A DNA stretch of 64,000 nt from DATJGR01 sp041739525 (GCA_041739525.1 JBGSNQ010000112.1:10883-74882), one strand, 5' to 3'. Counted from the stretch's first letter, positions 52,572 to 62,087 are shown. Numbers and translations are program-made. Notes: generated by a model not told the origin, from the sequence alone.

Positions 52572-54122
52572 ATGAGCTGGGAAAGGGAAATCGACGAACT
52601 GCGCCGCCGCGAAGCGCTCGCGCTGCAGATGGGCGGCGCAGACAAAGTGGCCCGGCAACATGAATTCGGCAAGCTGACGATTCGCGAACGCATCGCGGCA
52701 ATCAGCGACGTCGACTCATTCCACGAGATCGGCACGCTGGCCGGCGTCGGCAGCTACGGCGAAGACGGCGAATTGCGCGCGTTCACGCCGTCGAACTTCG
52801 TGCTCGGCACTGCCGACATCGGCGGCCGTCCGGTGATTCTATCGGGCGACGACTTCACCGTGCGCGGCGGTTCGGCCGATGCGTCGATCGCCGGCAAACG
52901 GCAGCGCGCCGAAGGCCTTGCGCTCGAATTGCGCCTGCCGCACATCCGTCTCGTCGACGGCATGGGCGGCGGCGGGTCCGTGAAGACCATCGAGACTGCG
53001 GGACGCACCTACATTCCACAAGTGGCCGGTTGGGAAACCGTCGTTGCGCACCTCGCGGTTGCGCCGTCGGTCTCGCTTGCATTGGGATCGGTCGCCGGCA
53101 TCGGCGCAGCGCGCGTGTCGACGTCGCACTACTCGCTCATCGTCAAAGACACCGCACAGATGATGATCGCCGGTCCCGCGCTGGTGGACTGGGCAAAGCT
53201 CGGCGAGGTGTCGAAGGAAGAACTCGGCGCGAGCCGCATCCACACGCGCAACGGCGCCATCGACGACGAAGTGGCGAGTGAAGCGGAAGCGTTCGAGCGC
53301 GCCGCGCAGTTCCTGTCGTATCTGCCGACGAACGTCGACGAGTTGCCCCCGATCGTTTCCACCAACGACGACCCTAAGCGGCGCGAAGAGTTTCTGCTCG
53401 ACGTCGTGCCGAACGATCCGCGCAAGGTCTACAAGATGCGGCCGATCATCGAGGCGGTGGTCGATCGCGACAGCTTCTTCGAAATCGGGCGCGCGTGGGG
53501 TAAGTCGATCATCACCGGCCTGGCGCGGCTCGACGGCGTACCGGTTGCGCTGTTCGCCGAAGACCCTTTCGTTTACGGCGGCGCGTGGACGGCCGATGCG
53601 TCTCGCAAACTGACGCGCTTCATCGATCTATCGGCGATTTTCCATCTGCCGTTGGTACATCTGGTCGACTGCCCCGGCTTTCTCATCGGCAAACAGTCGG
53701 AGGAAGACGCAACAATCCGCTTCGGCTCGACGACGCTCGCCGCGCTCGGACAATCGCCGGTGCCGTTCGCGAGCGTGGTGGTTCGCAAGGCGTTCGGCGT
53801 GGCGGGCGCTGCGAATCACAAACCCGGCAGCCATCACGTGCGCGTTGCATGGCCGTCGGGCGACTGGGGTTCGCTGCCGATCGAAGGCGGCATCGAGGTG
53901 GCCTACAAGGCCGAACTCGCGGAGTCCGCTGATCCGGACGCGCACCTTGCCGCCATCAAAACGCGCCTGAATCGTTTGCGTTCACCGTTTCGTTCGGCCG
54001 AGTACTTCGAGATCGAAGAGATTATCGACCCACGGGACACGCGTGCAGTGCTGACGCGTTGGGTACAACTTGCGCGGCGTCGCTTGCGACCCGGGAGCGT
54101 CGCATTCGGCTTTCGACCTTAG
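52572..54122 (+). CDS. Acyl-CoA carboxylase carboxyltransferase (beta) subunit
   Basis: A 516-residue carboxyltransferase of the propionyl/methylcrotonyl/acetyl-CoA carboxylase beta type. It has the two crotonase-like halves, with VRGGSADASIAGKRQRAEGLALE and RLVDGMGGGGSVKTIE in the first and LVDCPGFLIGKQSEE in the second. It transfers carboxyl from carboxybiotin to an acyl-CoA. No biotin carboxylase or biotin carrier gene is adjacent, so a partner must be encoded elsewhere. Confidence 0.9.
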   Translation: MSWEREIDELRRREALALQMGGADKVARQHEFGKLTIRERIAAISDVDSFHEIGTLAGVGSYGEDGELRAFTPSNFVLGTADIGGRPVILSGDDFTVRGGSADASIAGKRQRAEGLALELRLPHIRLVDGMGGGGSVKTIETAGRTYIPQVAGWETVVAHLAVAPSVSLALGSVAGIGAARVSTSHYSLIVKDTAQMMIAGPALVDWAKLGEVSKEELGASRIHTRNGAIDDEVASEAEAFERAAQFLSYLPTNVDELPPIVSTNDDPKRREEFLLDVVPNDPRKVYKMRPIIEAVVDRDSFFEIGRAWGKSIITGLARLDGVPVALFAEDPFVYGGAWTADASRKLTRFIDLSAIFHLPLVHLVDCPGFLIGKQSEEDATIRFGSTTLAALGQSPVPFASVVVRKAFGVAGAANHKPGSHHVRVAWPSGDWGSLPIEGGIEVAYKAELAESADPDAHLAAIKTRLNRLRSPFRSAEYFEIEEIIDPRDTRAVLTRWVQLARRRLRPGSVAFGFRP

Positions 54123-54151
54123 CGATTTCTGACAAGCGGAGATCTAAGAAG

Positions 54152-54997
54152 ATGCCTACCGGGACGTGTTTGTGCGGCAACGTCCAGTTCCGGCTCGACG
54201 GCCCGTTCCAGATGATGATGCACTGCCATTGTTCGCGTTGTCGCAAACATCACGGCAGTGCATTCGCCACGTTCGTCGGCGCACCAGCCGCGGGATTCGA
54301 GTGGCTGCGCGGAAGAGTCGAAATAGCAACGTGGTCGGCACCGAACGGATACCCGCGCTTCTTCTGCCCCACATGCGGTTCGGTCACACCAGCGCCTGAC
54401 GATTCCAGTGAGCTGCGTTTCGTGCCCGCTGGCAACCTCGTCGAAGACTGCGGCGCGAGACCCGAGATGCACATCTTCGCCGCTTCGAAAGCGCCGTGGC
54501 ACGAGATCACCGATCACGTTCACCAGTGCGCCGCAGCACCGGACGGTTACCCCGATCCGAACCTGCCGGCCGACGTGCGCACGCACGCGCCCGGCAAGAT
54601 CGCGGGCAGCTGCTTATGCGACGCGATTCGGTTCGAAGTGGATGGAGCCCCGCTGCTGATGGTGAATTGCCATTGCTCGCGCTGCCGTCGCGGCCGCAGC
54701 GCCGCGCACGCGAGCAACGTGTTTGTGGCACTCGATCAACTGCGATGGACCCGCGGCGCAGAACACGTGAAGGTTTTCGATCTTCCCGGCGCCGAGCGTT
54801 TCGGCATCAACTTCTGCGATATCTGCGGCAGCGCAATGCCGCGCAATTCGCCGAAGATCGGCCGCGCGAACATTCCGGGCGGTAGCCTCGACACCGACCC
54901 CGGCATACGGCCCGGCTATCACATCTTCGTAGGGTCGAAGGCGCCGTGGTACGAGATCACGGATGCGTTGCCCCGGTTCGAAATGACGGCTCAGTAG
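54152..54997 (+). CDS. Tandem GFA-domain protein
   Basis: A 281-residue protein made of two GFA domains, related to glutathione-dependent formaldehyde-activating enzyme. Each half has the zinc-binding Cys set: GTCLCGNVQF, HCHCSRCRKHHGSAF and FFCPTCGSVTP in the first, and GSCLCDAIRF, NCHCSRCRRGRSAAH and NFCDICGSAMP in the second. The ATG at 54152 is chosen over the longer frame, which overlaps the carboxyltransferase. Most GFA proteins are single domains, so this is a duplication with fusion. Function beyond thiol or zinc chemistry is unclear. Confidence 0.88.
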   Translation: MPTGTCLCGNVQFRLDGPFQMMMHCHCSRCRKHHGSAFATFVGAPAAGFEWLRGRVEIATWSAPNGYPRFFCPTCGSVTPAPDDSSELRFVPAGNLVEDCGARPEMHIFAASKAPWHEITDHVHQCAAAPDGYPDPNLPADVRTHAPGKIAGSCLCDAIRFEVDGAPLLMVNCHCSRCRRGRSAAHASNVFVALDQLRWTRGAEHVKVFDLPGAERFGINFCDICGSAMPRNSPKIGRANIPGGSLDTDPGIRPGYHIFVGSKAPWYEITDALPRFEMTAQ

Positions 54998-55489
54998 CAC
55001 GTTCGCGAGGTCCTGATCGAGGTGATGGGTCAGCGCATCGTAGGCGACGATCTTCGCGATCAGCTCCGGATTGCGGATGGCTTGCAGCGTACCCGACGCC
55101 TTGAGCCGCTCCAGCGCGGCGCGATTCCAGGCATACGGCCGGTATGCTCAAGCGTACGTGTAGAAGAACAGTTCACTGTTGGGGAGGTCGGCAACGGGCT
55201 TTCCGCGCGCTTAGTGGGCGAACTCGTCGATCTGCCGCAGCAGGGCGCGGATCTGCGCATCGATCGGCACGAGCATCTGCAGGTCGCGGGCGAGATCGCT
55301 CGCCAACGCCTGTGCGTAGAGGCGAACCTGGTTCTGCTCGATGCGCGCTTCGTTCCAGTTGTTGATCTGCAATGCGATCAGGATGCCGATGACCACCAGC
55401 ACGATCTCGCCCACCGCATAGCGCAGGTACTCGCCCAGCCGCCGCTCCGCCATGAGCGCACTCCGTATTCGCCTGGAGGCATGGTTCAT
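54998..55489 (-). pseudogene. Decayed DUF6090-type membrane protein gene
   Basis: The first 92 codons (55489-55211) encode a DUF6090-like N-terminus with a membrane segment (YAVGEIVLVVIGILIALQINNWNEAR). Beyond the TAA at 55211-55213 the same frame continues with recognisable family sequence (LPNSELFFYTYA), reaches a second stop TGA at 55148-55150, and continues again (AYRPYAWNRAALERLKASG, YDALTHHLDQD). It then runs into the end of the GFA gene. Two in-frame stops and a missing 3' end mark it as a pseudogene. It may have followed the GST gene in transcription. Confidence 0.8.
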
Positions 55490-55556
55490 GGTCGCAGGAT
55501 GCCCGAATCGATCACACGCTTGCCATCGCTGAACGGACCGCGCCCAACCGGCGTCG

Positions 55557-56186
55557 TTAGAACCCGTTGCGCTTCGCGACCGCCTTGCAATGTGGGTCGT
55601 CGCTCATCGCCGCGCCGATCGCGCGCAACTTCGGGCAACGCTCGACGAACCAGTTGCGTCCGGGCCGCCAGAACTGCATCTGCCAGACGTAGATGTCGAG
55701 CGCCGACCACGCGTCACCCAGGAACCAGGGGCTGCCGACTTGCGTTTCGAGGTGACGCCACAGCATTTCCCGATGGCTATCGGTCGATTCGCGCAGCACT
55801 TTTGCTGCTGCCTCGTCGCCACCGAGCCAGCGCTTCGGATCATCGCCGTAGGTGAACGTCGAATAGACCGCCGACACCAGGAACACCAGCCAGCGCTGGA
55901 ACGCGGATCGTTGCGGATGATCGGGCGGCGGCACCAGCTGCGCCGCCGGCGCGATGTCGTGCAGATGCAGAACGATCGCGGCGCTTTCGGTCATTACCGA
56001 TCCATCCGGCATCACCAGGGTCGGCACCTGACCCAGCGGATTGAGGGGCGCGAGCGCACGCGAGTTCCAGCCGATGTCGTCCCACGCGAGATCGACGCAT
56101 TCCACCGGCACTTTTGCGCGCGCGAACGCGATTTCGACGATCATCGCGCCGCTGCCCTTCGCACCGTAGAGCCGATACCCACCCAT
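55557..56186 (-). CDS. Glutathione S-transferase family protein
   Basis: A 209-residue GST. The N-terminal thioredoxin-like domain has LYGAKGSGAMIVEIAFARAKVP, NPLGQVPTLVMPDGSVMTESAAIVLHL with the glutathione-binding Ser-Glu region, and the C-terminal helical domain has WFLGDAWSALDIYVWQM. It conjugates or reduces electrophiles. The start is set at the ATG at 56186. It follows the TPP enzyme gene by 5 bases. Confidence 0.9.
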   Translation of the reverse strand: MGGYRLYGAKGSGAMIVEIAFARAKVPVECVDLAWDDIGWNSRALAPLNPLGQVPTLVMPDGSVMTESAAIVLHLHDIAPAAQLVPPPDHPQRSAFQRWLVFLVSAVYSTFTYGDDPKRWLGGDEAAAKVLRESTDSHREMLWRHLETQVGSPWFLGDAWSALDIYVWQMQFWRPGRNWFVERCPKLRAIGAAMSDDPHCKAVAKRNGF

Positions 56187-56191
56187 CGACG

Positions 56192-57832
56192 TTACGCGCG
56201 CGGTTCGCCGCGGCCGGGCCACACGTAGCCCGCCTTGACGATGCACTCGATCACCGCTGGACGTCCGTCTTTTGTCGCGGCGAGTGCCTGATCGAGCGCC
56301 GGCAGGAAATCACCGGGCTTTTCGACCCGCTTCGACCACGCACCCAACGCGTCGGCGAGTTGTGCATAGTTGCCGCCCTGAAAATTCGCGCCGTAAGTCG
56401 CGTGCGCGTGTTTCAGCGACGGCGTTTCGATGGCCATGATGCCGTTGTTGAAGATCACCGTGATGATGCCGATCTTGTTGCGCACGGCGGTTTCGATGTC
56501 CATGCCGACCATGCCGATCGCCGAGTCGCCCATGATGTTTACGCACACCTTGTCCGGTTCGGCGAGTTTGGCGCCCATGATGGCGCCGAGGCCGAAGCCG
56601 AGCTGCGTGGTCTTGCCCCAGCCGATGTAGCCGCGCGGCACGGTCGCTTCCCAGAACGAGATGATCTGTTCACGCGGCGTGCCGGCATCGTGCGTGACGA
56701 TCGTGTTCGCCGGATCGAGGCGCTTCATCAGGTCGGCGACGACGCGGTACTGGTTGATCGGCACTTCATCGGACGTGAACTCGCCTTTCCACTTCGCGAG
56801 GAATGCCCGCTTCGCGCTCGAGACACGCTCGGCGACTGCACCGGCGCCCCGGTTGACGCCGCGACGCCCGAGTTCGGCGATCAACGCTTCGAGCGTCAGC
56901 TTCGCATCGCCGACCAGCGCGTGCTGGATCGGGTAGTCCTTGTTGATGTCGGCTTCGCTGTTCGTCGCCTGGATCAAGGTCTTCGTGCCCGGCACGTTCG
57001 TGCCGTACATCGTGCGCGTGAAACTCGTGCCGATACCGAACACGAGATCGGCCGCATTCAGGAACTGCATCATGTGCTCGGGCTTGGTGATCGCGGATGC
57101 GCCCAACGACAACGGATGCTGTTCGGGGAACGCGCTTTTGCCGGGCATCGTCGTGGTGACCGGGATGTCGAGCAGTTCGGCGAAGCGCACGAGTTCGGCG
57201 CTCGCTTCCGCGAACAACACGCCCTGCCCCGCGAACACCACCGGCTGTTTCGCCGCCAGCAGCGCGTCGACCGCTTCACGCACCGCGATCTCATCCGGTC
57301 CGGATCGCGAACCTTTCACCGGCACATAGTCGAGTTCGCCTTTGAGTTCCGCCGCCATCGCGTCGACCGCGGTCTCTACCAGTACGGGTCCGCCACGACC
57401 CGTACGCAACCGGTAGAACGCGTGGCGCAAGGTCGGCGCGATGCGATTGACGTCGGAGACGAACGCACGCCACTTGGTGACGTGGCCGTAGTTGTCGTAC
57501 GAACTGAATACCGGCGAGATGCCCTGACGCTGCGTCGCTTCGCCGGCTGGCAGCACCAGAATCGGCACGTTGTCGGTGAACGCCTGCGCCACACCGGTGA
57601 ACGCGTTCTCCGCGCCCGGGCCCTGTTGGCAGACGAACACGCCGAGCCGCTTGCCGTTCGTGGCGCGGCTGAAGCCGTCGGCAATCGCGATTCCCACACG
57701 TTCCTGCCGGCACATGATCGGGCGGATGCCAACCTGCGCGCACGCTTCGATCAGATCGTTGTGCGGGTAGCAGGCGATGAACTCCACGCCTTCCCGCTTC
57801 AGGATCTCCGCGATTACCTGCAACCCCTTCAT
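56192..57832 (-). CDS. Thiamine pyrophosphate-dependent enzyme (acetolactate synthase-like)
   Basis: A 546-residue ThDP enzyme of the acetolactate synthase/benzoylformate decarboxylase superfamily. The N-terminal pyrimidine-binding half has REGVEFIACYPHNDLIEA and QGPGAENAFTGVAQAF. The C-terminal half has MGDSAIGMVGMDIETAVRNK, the GD(S)-type ThDP/Mg motif, and VIFNNGIMAIE. It probably decarboxylates or condenses a 2-keto acid, but is not necessarily IlvB since no small regulatory subunit is near. It lies in a minus-strand run with DsbA-like and GST genes. Confidence 0.9.
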   Translation of the reverse strand: MKGLQVIAEILKREGVEFIACYPHNDLIEACAQVGIRPIMCRQERVGIAIADGFSRATNGKRLGVFVCQQGPGAENAFTGVAQAFTDNVPILVLPAGEATQRQGISPVFSSYDNYGHVTKWRAFVSDVNRIAPTLRHAFYRLRTGRGGPVLVETAVDAMAAELKGELDYVPVKGSRSGPDEIAVREAVDALLAAKQPVVFAGQGVLFAEASAELVRFAELLDIPVTTTMPGKSAFPEQHPLSLGASAITKPEHMMQFLNAADLVFGIGTSFTRTMYGTNVPGTKTLIQATNSEADINKDYPIQHALVGDAKLTLEALIAELGRRGVNRGAGAVAERVSSAKRAFLAKWKGEFTSDEVPINQYRVVADLMKRLDPANTIVTHDAGTPREQIISFWEATVPRGYIGWGKTTQLGFGLGAIMGAKLAEPDKVCVNIMGDSAIGMVGMDIETAVRNKIGIITVIFNNGIMAIETPSLKHAHATYGANFQGGNYAQLADALGAWSKRVEKPGDFLPALDQALAATKDGRPAVIECIVKAGYVWPGRGEPRA

Positions 57833-57867
57833 GCCATCCCCCTCGTTGAACTGTTAGGTACCATTCG

Positions 57868-58509
57868 CTATGCGCCGGCCTGCTCGAGCTCGCGTGCGCG
57901 TTCGATGAATCGCGTCAGCGTTTCCACCGACTGCGCACCAGGAATCGCATAGCCCGTAGGCAACACGAAGCACGGCACGCCGGTTACGCCCGAGTCGTAG
58001 GCCTCATCGACCAGCGCGCGCACTTCTGCCACGCCGTCATCACCGCGCAGCATGGTCAAAGCGGCATCGCGGTCGACGTCCACTGCCGCGGCTGCATCGG
58101 CAAGCACGTCGAGATCTCCCAGATCGCGCCCTTCGCAGAAGTAGTAGCGGAACAGCGTGTCCATCAGCGCGTGTTGTTGCGGACCGGGACCGACCCAGTC
58201 GACCAGCCGATGGCCGTTCAGCGTATTCGGCACGCGTTTCACCGCACCGTAGTTCAGTTCGATGCCGGCACCGCGCGCTTCGTCCAGAATCACCTGCGGC
58301 GTGCCGCGCTTCGCGCCTTCCTCGCCGAAACGGGCGCGCATGAACGTGGCGCGATCGAGCCCTTCCATCGGCAATTGCGGATACAGCTGAAACGGTCGCC
58401 AACGCGCGACCACGCCCGCACCCGCCGGCGACGCCAGCACCTGATCGAGGCGGCGCTTTCCAATGAAACACCAGGGACATATCAGATCGGAAACGACATC
58501 GATGAACAT
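57868..58509 (-). CDS. DsbA family oxidoreductase (FrnE-like)
   Basis: A 213-residue thioredoxin-fold protein with a DLICPWCFIGKRRLD active site (CPWC) and the helical insertion of FrnE-like DsbA members. No signal peptide is seen, so it is cytoplasmic. Such proteins are linked to disulfide chemistry and stress. The cis-proline region appears in GVTGVPCFVLP. It is first in a run of DsbA, TPP enzyme and GST genes and divergent from the alcohol dehydrogenase. Confidence 0.92.
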   Translation of the reverse strand: MFIDVVSDLICPWCFIGKRRLDQVLASPAGAGVVARWRPFQLYPQLPMEGLDRATFMRARFGEEGAKRGTPQVILDEARGAGIELNYGAVKRVPNTLNGHRLVDWVGPGPQQHALMDTLFRYYFCEGRDLGDLDVLADAAAAVDVDRDAALTMLRGDDGVAEVRALVDEAYDSGVTGVPCFVLPTGYAIPGAQSVETLTRFIERARELEQAGA

Positions 58510-58571
58510 AGCGGTGGTCTCACGCGGCGAATGCCGGGATTATAGGTAAATCACGATGGGGAGATACTTCG

Positions 58572-59606
58572 ATGCTCGTTGGACTCGTTACCGGCAAACG
58601 CACGCTCGAACTGCGCGAAATGCCGCAGCCGTTGCCGGCTCCGGGCAAAGCTGTCGTAGAGATCGCGTACTGCGGCATCTGCGGCACCGACCTGCATGCG
58701 TTTCAGTCGGGTGAACCCTACAACCCGGCGATCTGCGGTCACGAATGGACCGGCCGCGTCAGTGCGGTCGGCTCACACGTGTCGCATGTCCGCGAAGGCG
58801 ATCGTGTGGCCATCGGCGCCGCAGTTGCGTGCGGTGGGTGTGCGGCGTGCCGGCGTGGCGACGCGCCCCACTGCGAAACCGCTTTCGCCGGGATGATCGG
58901 AATGGGTCCGCTCGCAGCGCCGCACGGTGGGTTCGCATCGGCGATCGCCATTGATGCATCGCGCCTTTATCAGGTCGACTCGAAGATCGGCGACGTCGAA
59001 GCCGCAATTCTCGAGCCTGCAACGGTTGCGGTGCACGCCGTGCGACGCACCGACATTCGGCTCGGCGATTCGGTGGTGGTGCTCGGAGCCGGTCCCATCG
59101 GACTCCTGGTGCTGCAGGCCGCACGCGCGGCGGGCGCGGGCACGGTCGTGCTGGTAGAACCGCAGCACAGCCGGCGCGAACTCGGTGGCACACTCGGCGC
59201 GGACAAGCTGATCGACCCCACGGACGTCGACGTCGCCGAAGCGATCAACGCACACATCGGCGAACAAGGTGCAGACGTAGTCTTCGAATGCGCCGGCATC
59301 CCGCGCACCATCGAACAAGCCGTGTCGCTGGCGCGGCGCGGCGGAACGGTGTCGTTGGTGGGCGTACCGAACCGGCCGGCGCAGATTCACGCGGCCGAAT
59401 GGCTGATAAAGGAAGTTCGCATCGCAACGTCACTCGCGTACCTTCGCGAAGAGTTCGACATCGCCCAGGGTCTCGTCGCGGATGGCCGCATCCGCTGCGC
59501 CGCGTTGCACACGTCCACCGTGTCGCTGCAGCAGATGGGCGACGCGTTCGAGCGGCTTGCGGAGGCGCCACAGGAGATCAAGGTCTTGGTCGATCCGCGC
59601 CTATAG
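58572..59606 (+). CDS. Zinc-dependent alcohol dehydrogenase (MDR family)
   Basis: A 344-residue zinc MDR enzyme. The catalytic zinc site is seen in YCGICGTDLHAFQ and CGHEWTGRV, the structural zinc in CGGCAACRRGDAPHC, and the Rossmann NAD(P)-binding part in VVLGAGPIGLLVLQAARAAG. It is closest in layout to sorbitol, threonine or butanediol dehydrogenases, so the substrate is not set. A GGGGAGA element precedes the ATG. Confidence 0.92.
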   Translation: MLVGLVTGKRTLELREMPQPLPAPGKAVVEIAYCGICGTDLHAFQSGEPYNPAICGHEWTGRVSAVGSHVSHVREGDRVAIGAAVACGGCAACRRGDAPHCETAFAGMIGMGPLAAPHGGFASAIAIDASRLYQVDSKIGDVEAAILEPATVAVHAVRRTDIRLGDSVVVLGAGPIGLLVLQAARAAGAGTVVLVEPQHSRRELGGTLGADKLIDPTDVDVAEAINAHIGEQGADVVFECAGIPRTIEQAVSLARRGGTVSLVGVPNRPAQIHAAEWLIKEVRIATSLAYLREEFDIAQGLVADGRIRCAALHTSTVSLQQMGDAFERLAEAPQEIKVLVDPRL

Positions 59607-59691
59607 CCACACCGGGGAAATATCCGAAAGGAATTGGACAGGCTCGCAGACGAAGCGCTCACTCGGTGTGTCTTTCTGGGGAGGGAGACAC

Positions 59692-59934
59692 ATGCAACGA
59701 GCCATAGCGATAGTGTCCGCTGCTCTTGCCGCAGCGATGATGCTCGCCTGTGAGTCGCGTCCTCCAACCGGCTCGCTCGCCGAGATCAAACGCGAGCAGG
59801 AGAAGCGGCTGTTCGCCGAGTGCATCGCCGAGCATCGCGTGTTGTACCGGGGTAACTCCAACGCCGACTACAGCAGCATGCGGGTGGGGCTGGTGAAGGT
59901 CTGCCGCGACGATGCCAACGCGCGAGTGTGGTAG
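59692..59934 (+). CDS. Small lipoprotein of unknown function
   Basis: An 80-residue protein with a lipoprotein signal peptide ending MMLAC, Cys20 as lipidation site. The mature part is short and charged (GSLAEIKREQEKRLFAECIAEHRVLYRG) with two further Cys. No family is recognised. The ATG at 59692 follows GGGGAGGGAG, a strong ribosome binding site. It follows the alcohol dehydrogenase by 85 bases and may have its own promoter. Confidence 0.7.
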   Translation: MQRAIAIVSAALAAAMMLACESRPPTGSLAEIKREQEKRLFAECIAEHRVLYRGNSNADYSSMRVGLVKVCRDDANARVW

Positions 59935-59948
59935 CGGACTGGTGGCCG

Positions 59949-60371
59949 CTAGGCCGCGATTCGTTTCAGGAACGCGTGAATCGCGTCGTGTTCGTAGCCC
60001 GCATGTAGGCGGCCGCTCCGCGCGAACTTCGCGACGTCGTCCAGGCTGTGCCAGCCGATCCGTTCGATCTCGTTGCGATCGAACGAACCGACGCTACCGT
60101 CGAACCGCGTGCCGAACACCTTGTGACGCGAACCTTTGTAGCGGTAGTCGCCGCAATCGACCAGATCGCCGAGTTCCAGGCCGAGTTCCTCGCTGAGTTC
60201 ACGCCGGGCCGCACCTTCCGCCGTTTCACCGACCTCGATACGCCCGCCCGGCAATCCCCAGCGACCGCGGCTGAGCGGCAGATAGCTGTGGTGCACGGCC
60301 AGCAGAACCCGGTCGCCGGACCAAAGGATGCAGCGCGCAGTTTTGTATTCCACCCACACCGGACGCGCCAT
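59949..60371 (-). CDS. NUDIX hydrolase
   Basis: A 140-residue single-domain NUDIX protein with a complete box that begins GGRIEVGETAEGAARRE and ends LSEELGLE, keeping all metal-binding residues. It hydrolyses a nucleoside-diphosphate-linked substrate, not identified here. Its ATG is directly after the TGA of the POT transporter gene on the same strand, indicating a two-gene operon. Confidence 0.9.
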   Translation of the reverse strand: MARPVWVEYKTARCILWSGDRVLLAVHHSYLPLSRGRWGLPGGRIEVGETAEGAARRELSEELGLELGDLVDCGDYRYKGSRHKVFGTRFDGSVGSFDRNEIERIGWHSLDDVAKFARSGRLHAGYEHDAIHAFLKRIAA

Positions 60372-61922
60372 TCAGCGTCCCCCGCGCGGTGGCTCGTGCA
60401 TGAAACGACGGATCAGCGGCGACAGCAGCAGCACGACCACGCCGATACCGATGCCGATCCAGGCGACTGAACCGAACGTCGCTGCATACACCGCGAGCGA
60501 TTCCGCACTGCTCGTCACCGCACCCGGGGTTTCGTTCACGCTTGCACCCGCGGCGATCAGACCGCCCACGTAGTGCGAGAACGCGCTCGCCAGAAACCAC
60601 ACGCCCATCATCAGGCCGACTACGCGCGGCACTGATAGCTTCGTGATCATCGACAAGCCGACGGGCGACAGGCACAACTCGCCGGTCGTATGCAGAAAGT
60701 ACGCGAGCGCGAGCCAACCAGCGGCAACCAGACCATTCGAGCCCGCCTGCTGCGCGCCATAGACGAGCACCGCGAACCCGAGCCCCACCTGCAGAATCCC
60801 CAAACCGAATTTCGCCGGCGTGCTGGGCTCGATGCCTCGGCGTGCGAGAGCAACCCACAGCATCGAGAACAACGATCCCAACAACAGAATGAAGGCGGGG
60901 TTCAGCGACTGGAACTGCGTCGCGGGGATCTCGCTTCCAAACACATGTCTGTCGACGTTGCGATCGGCAAACAGATTCATCGAACTGCCCGCCTGTTCGA
61001 AAAACGCCCAGAAGACCACCGATATCGCGGTGAGGAACAGCGCGACGAGCAGGCGGTCGCGGTCGACCGGCGGCAAGCGCAACACCGCGAAGCCGACGAC
61101 ACCCACGACGGTCGCCGCGGCGGCGATGAACAGCAGATCGCCCACCAGTTCGTGCGACTGTACGAGTTGCCACGCGGCCAGCACACCGATGAAACCGCCG
61201 ACATAAATCAACCGCTCGCGTGTGAGCCCCACCGCGACGACCCGGGTAAGCCGCTGCGCGTCGGACGGCAAGCCGGCGTTGCCGAGCAGATGGATGCCGC
61301 GGCGGAACGTAATCAGTCCGGCCAGCATGCCGATGCCGGCCAAACCGAAACCGTATGCCCAACCGAACGTCTGCCCGAGATAGCCGACGATCGACGATGC
61401 GAGCATCGCGCCGAGATTGATGCCCATATAGAAGTACGTGAAGCCGCCGTCGCGGCGCGGATCGTCCTTCTCATACAGCTGGCCGACGATGCTCGAGATG
61501 TTCGGCTTCAGGAATCCGACGCCGATGATGATGAACGCGAGCGACGCGTAGAAGATCTGCAACGAGACGGGATCGCGCTGCACACCATCGGCGGTAACAA
61601 CCGCGGCGTCGCCTTCGATCGCCATGCCCAAGTGGCCGATGCACAGCAGCACCGCGCCGAACGTGATCGCCTTTCTGAAGCCGAGATAGCGGTCCGCGAT
61701 CATGCCGCCCAGCAGCGGCATCAGGTACACCAACGAGCCATAAGTCGCATACGTCGCCGAAGCCGCCGCGTCACCAAACATGAAGTGCTGCGTCAGGTAG
61801 AAGATCAGCAGCGCCCGCATGCCGTAGAAGCTGAAGCGCTCCCACATCTCGACGAAAAACAGCAACCACAATCCACGCGGCTGTCCGAGAATCGTTCCCG
61901 GCGCCGCAACTGCCTCACTCAT
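60372..61922 (-). CDS. POT family (proton-dependent) oligopeptide transporter
   Basis: A 516-residue inner membrane transporter of the PTR/POT family, about 12-14 helices. The ExxERF motif occurs as EMWERFSFYGM near the N-terminus, and FTYFYMGINLGAMLASSIVGYL is the PTR signature. It imports di- and tripeptides with protons. The start is the ATG at 61922; an in-frame ATG at 61931 is possible, and the longer frame upstream is antisense to the M81 gene. The divergent M81 peptidase fits a peptide-use module. Confidence 0.93.
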   Translation of the reverse strand: MSEAVAAPGTILGQPRGLWLLFFVEMWERFSFYGMRALLIFYLTQHFMFGDAAASATYATYGSLVYLMPLLGGMIADRYLGFRKAITFGAVLLCIGHLGMAIEGDAAVVTADGVQRDPVSLQIFYASLAFIIIGVGFLKPNISSIVGQLYEKDDPRRDGGFTYFYMGINLGAMLASSIVGYLGQTFGWAYGFGLAGIGMLAGLITFRRGIHLLGNAGLPSDAQRLTRVVAVGLTRERLIYVGGFIGVLAAWQLVQSHELVGDLLFIAAAATVVGVVGFAVLRLPPVDRDRLLVALFLTAISVVFWAFFEQAGSSMNLFADRNVDRHVFGSEIPATQFQSLNPAFILLLGSLFSMLWVALARRGIEPSTPAKFGLGILQVGLGFAVLVYGAQQAGSNGLVAAGWLALAYFLHTTGELCLSPVGLSMITKLSVPRVVGLMMGVWFLASAFSHYVGGLIAAGASVNETPGAVTSSAESLAVYAATFGSVAWIGIGIGVVVLLLSPLIRRFMHEPPRGGR

Positions 61923-62087
61923 CGACACCATCCGGCTTCGTGCATGTGTCGCAGCGTAGCAGATTCGTTGGCGCGACACCGACTCCACCCACCCGCTTCG
62001 CGGTGCCATCGTCCGCATCTCGGCGCCGACTCCATCGCAATGAATGCCGCTAGAATGCGCGCTCATATCCAAGGGCAGACTCCGATC

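Noticed and set aside
56114..57952. 612-codon plus-strand open frame opposite the TPP enzyme
   Set aside because: The minus strand holds the ThDP motifs. The plus frame is Arg/His rich and has no domain.
60690..62087. Long upstream extension of the second M81 gene
   Set aside because: It is antisense to the POT transporter and reads as low-complexity charged sequence. The ATG at 62088 gives the family N-terminus.
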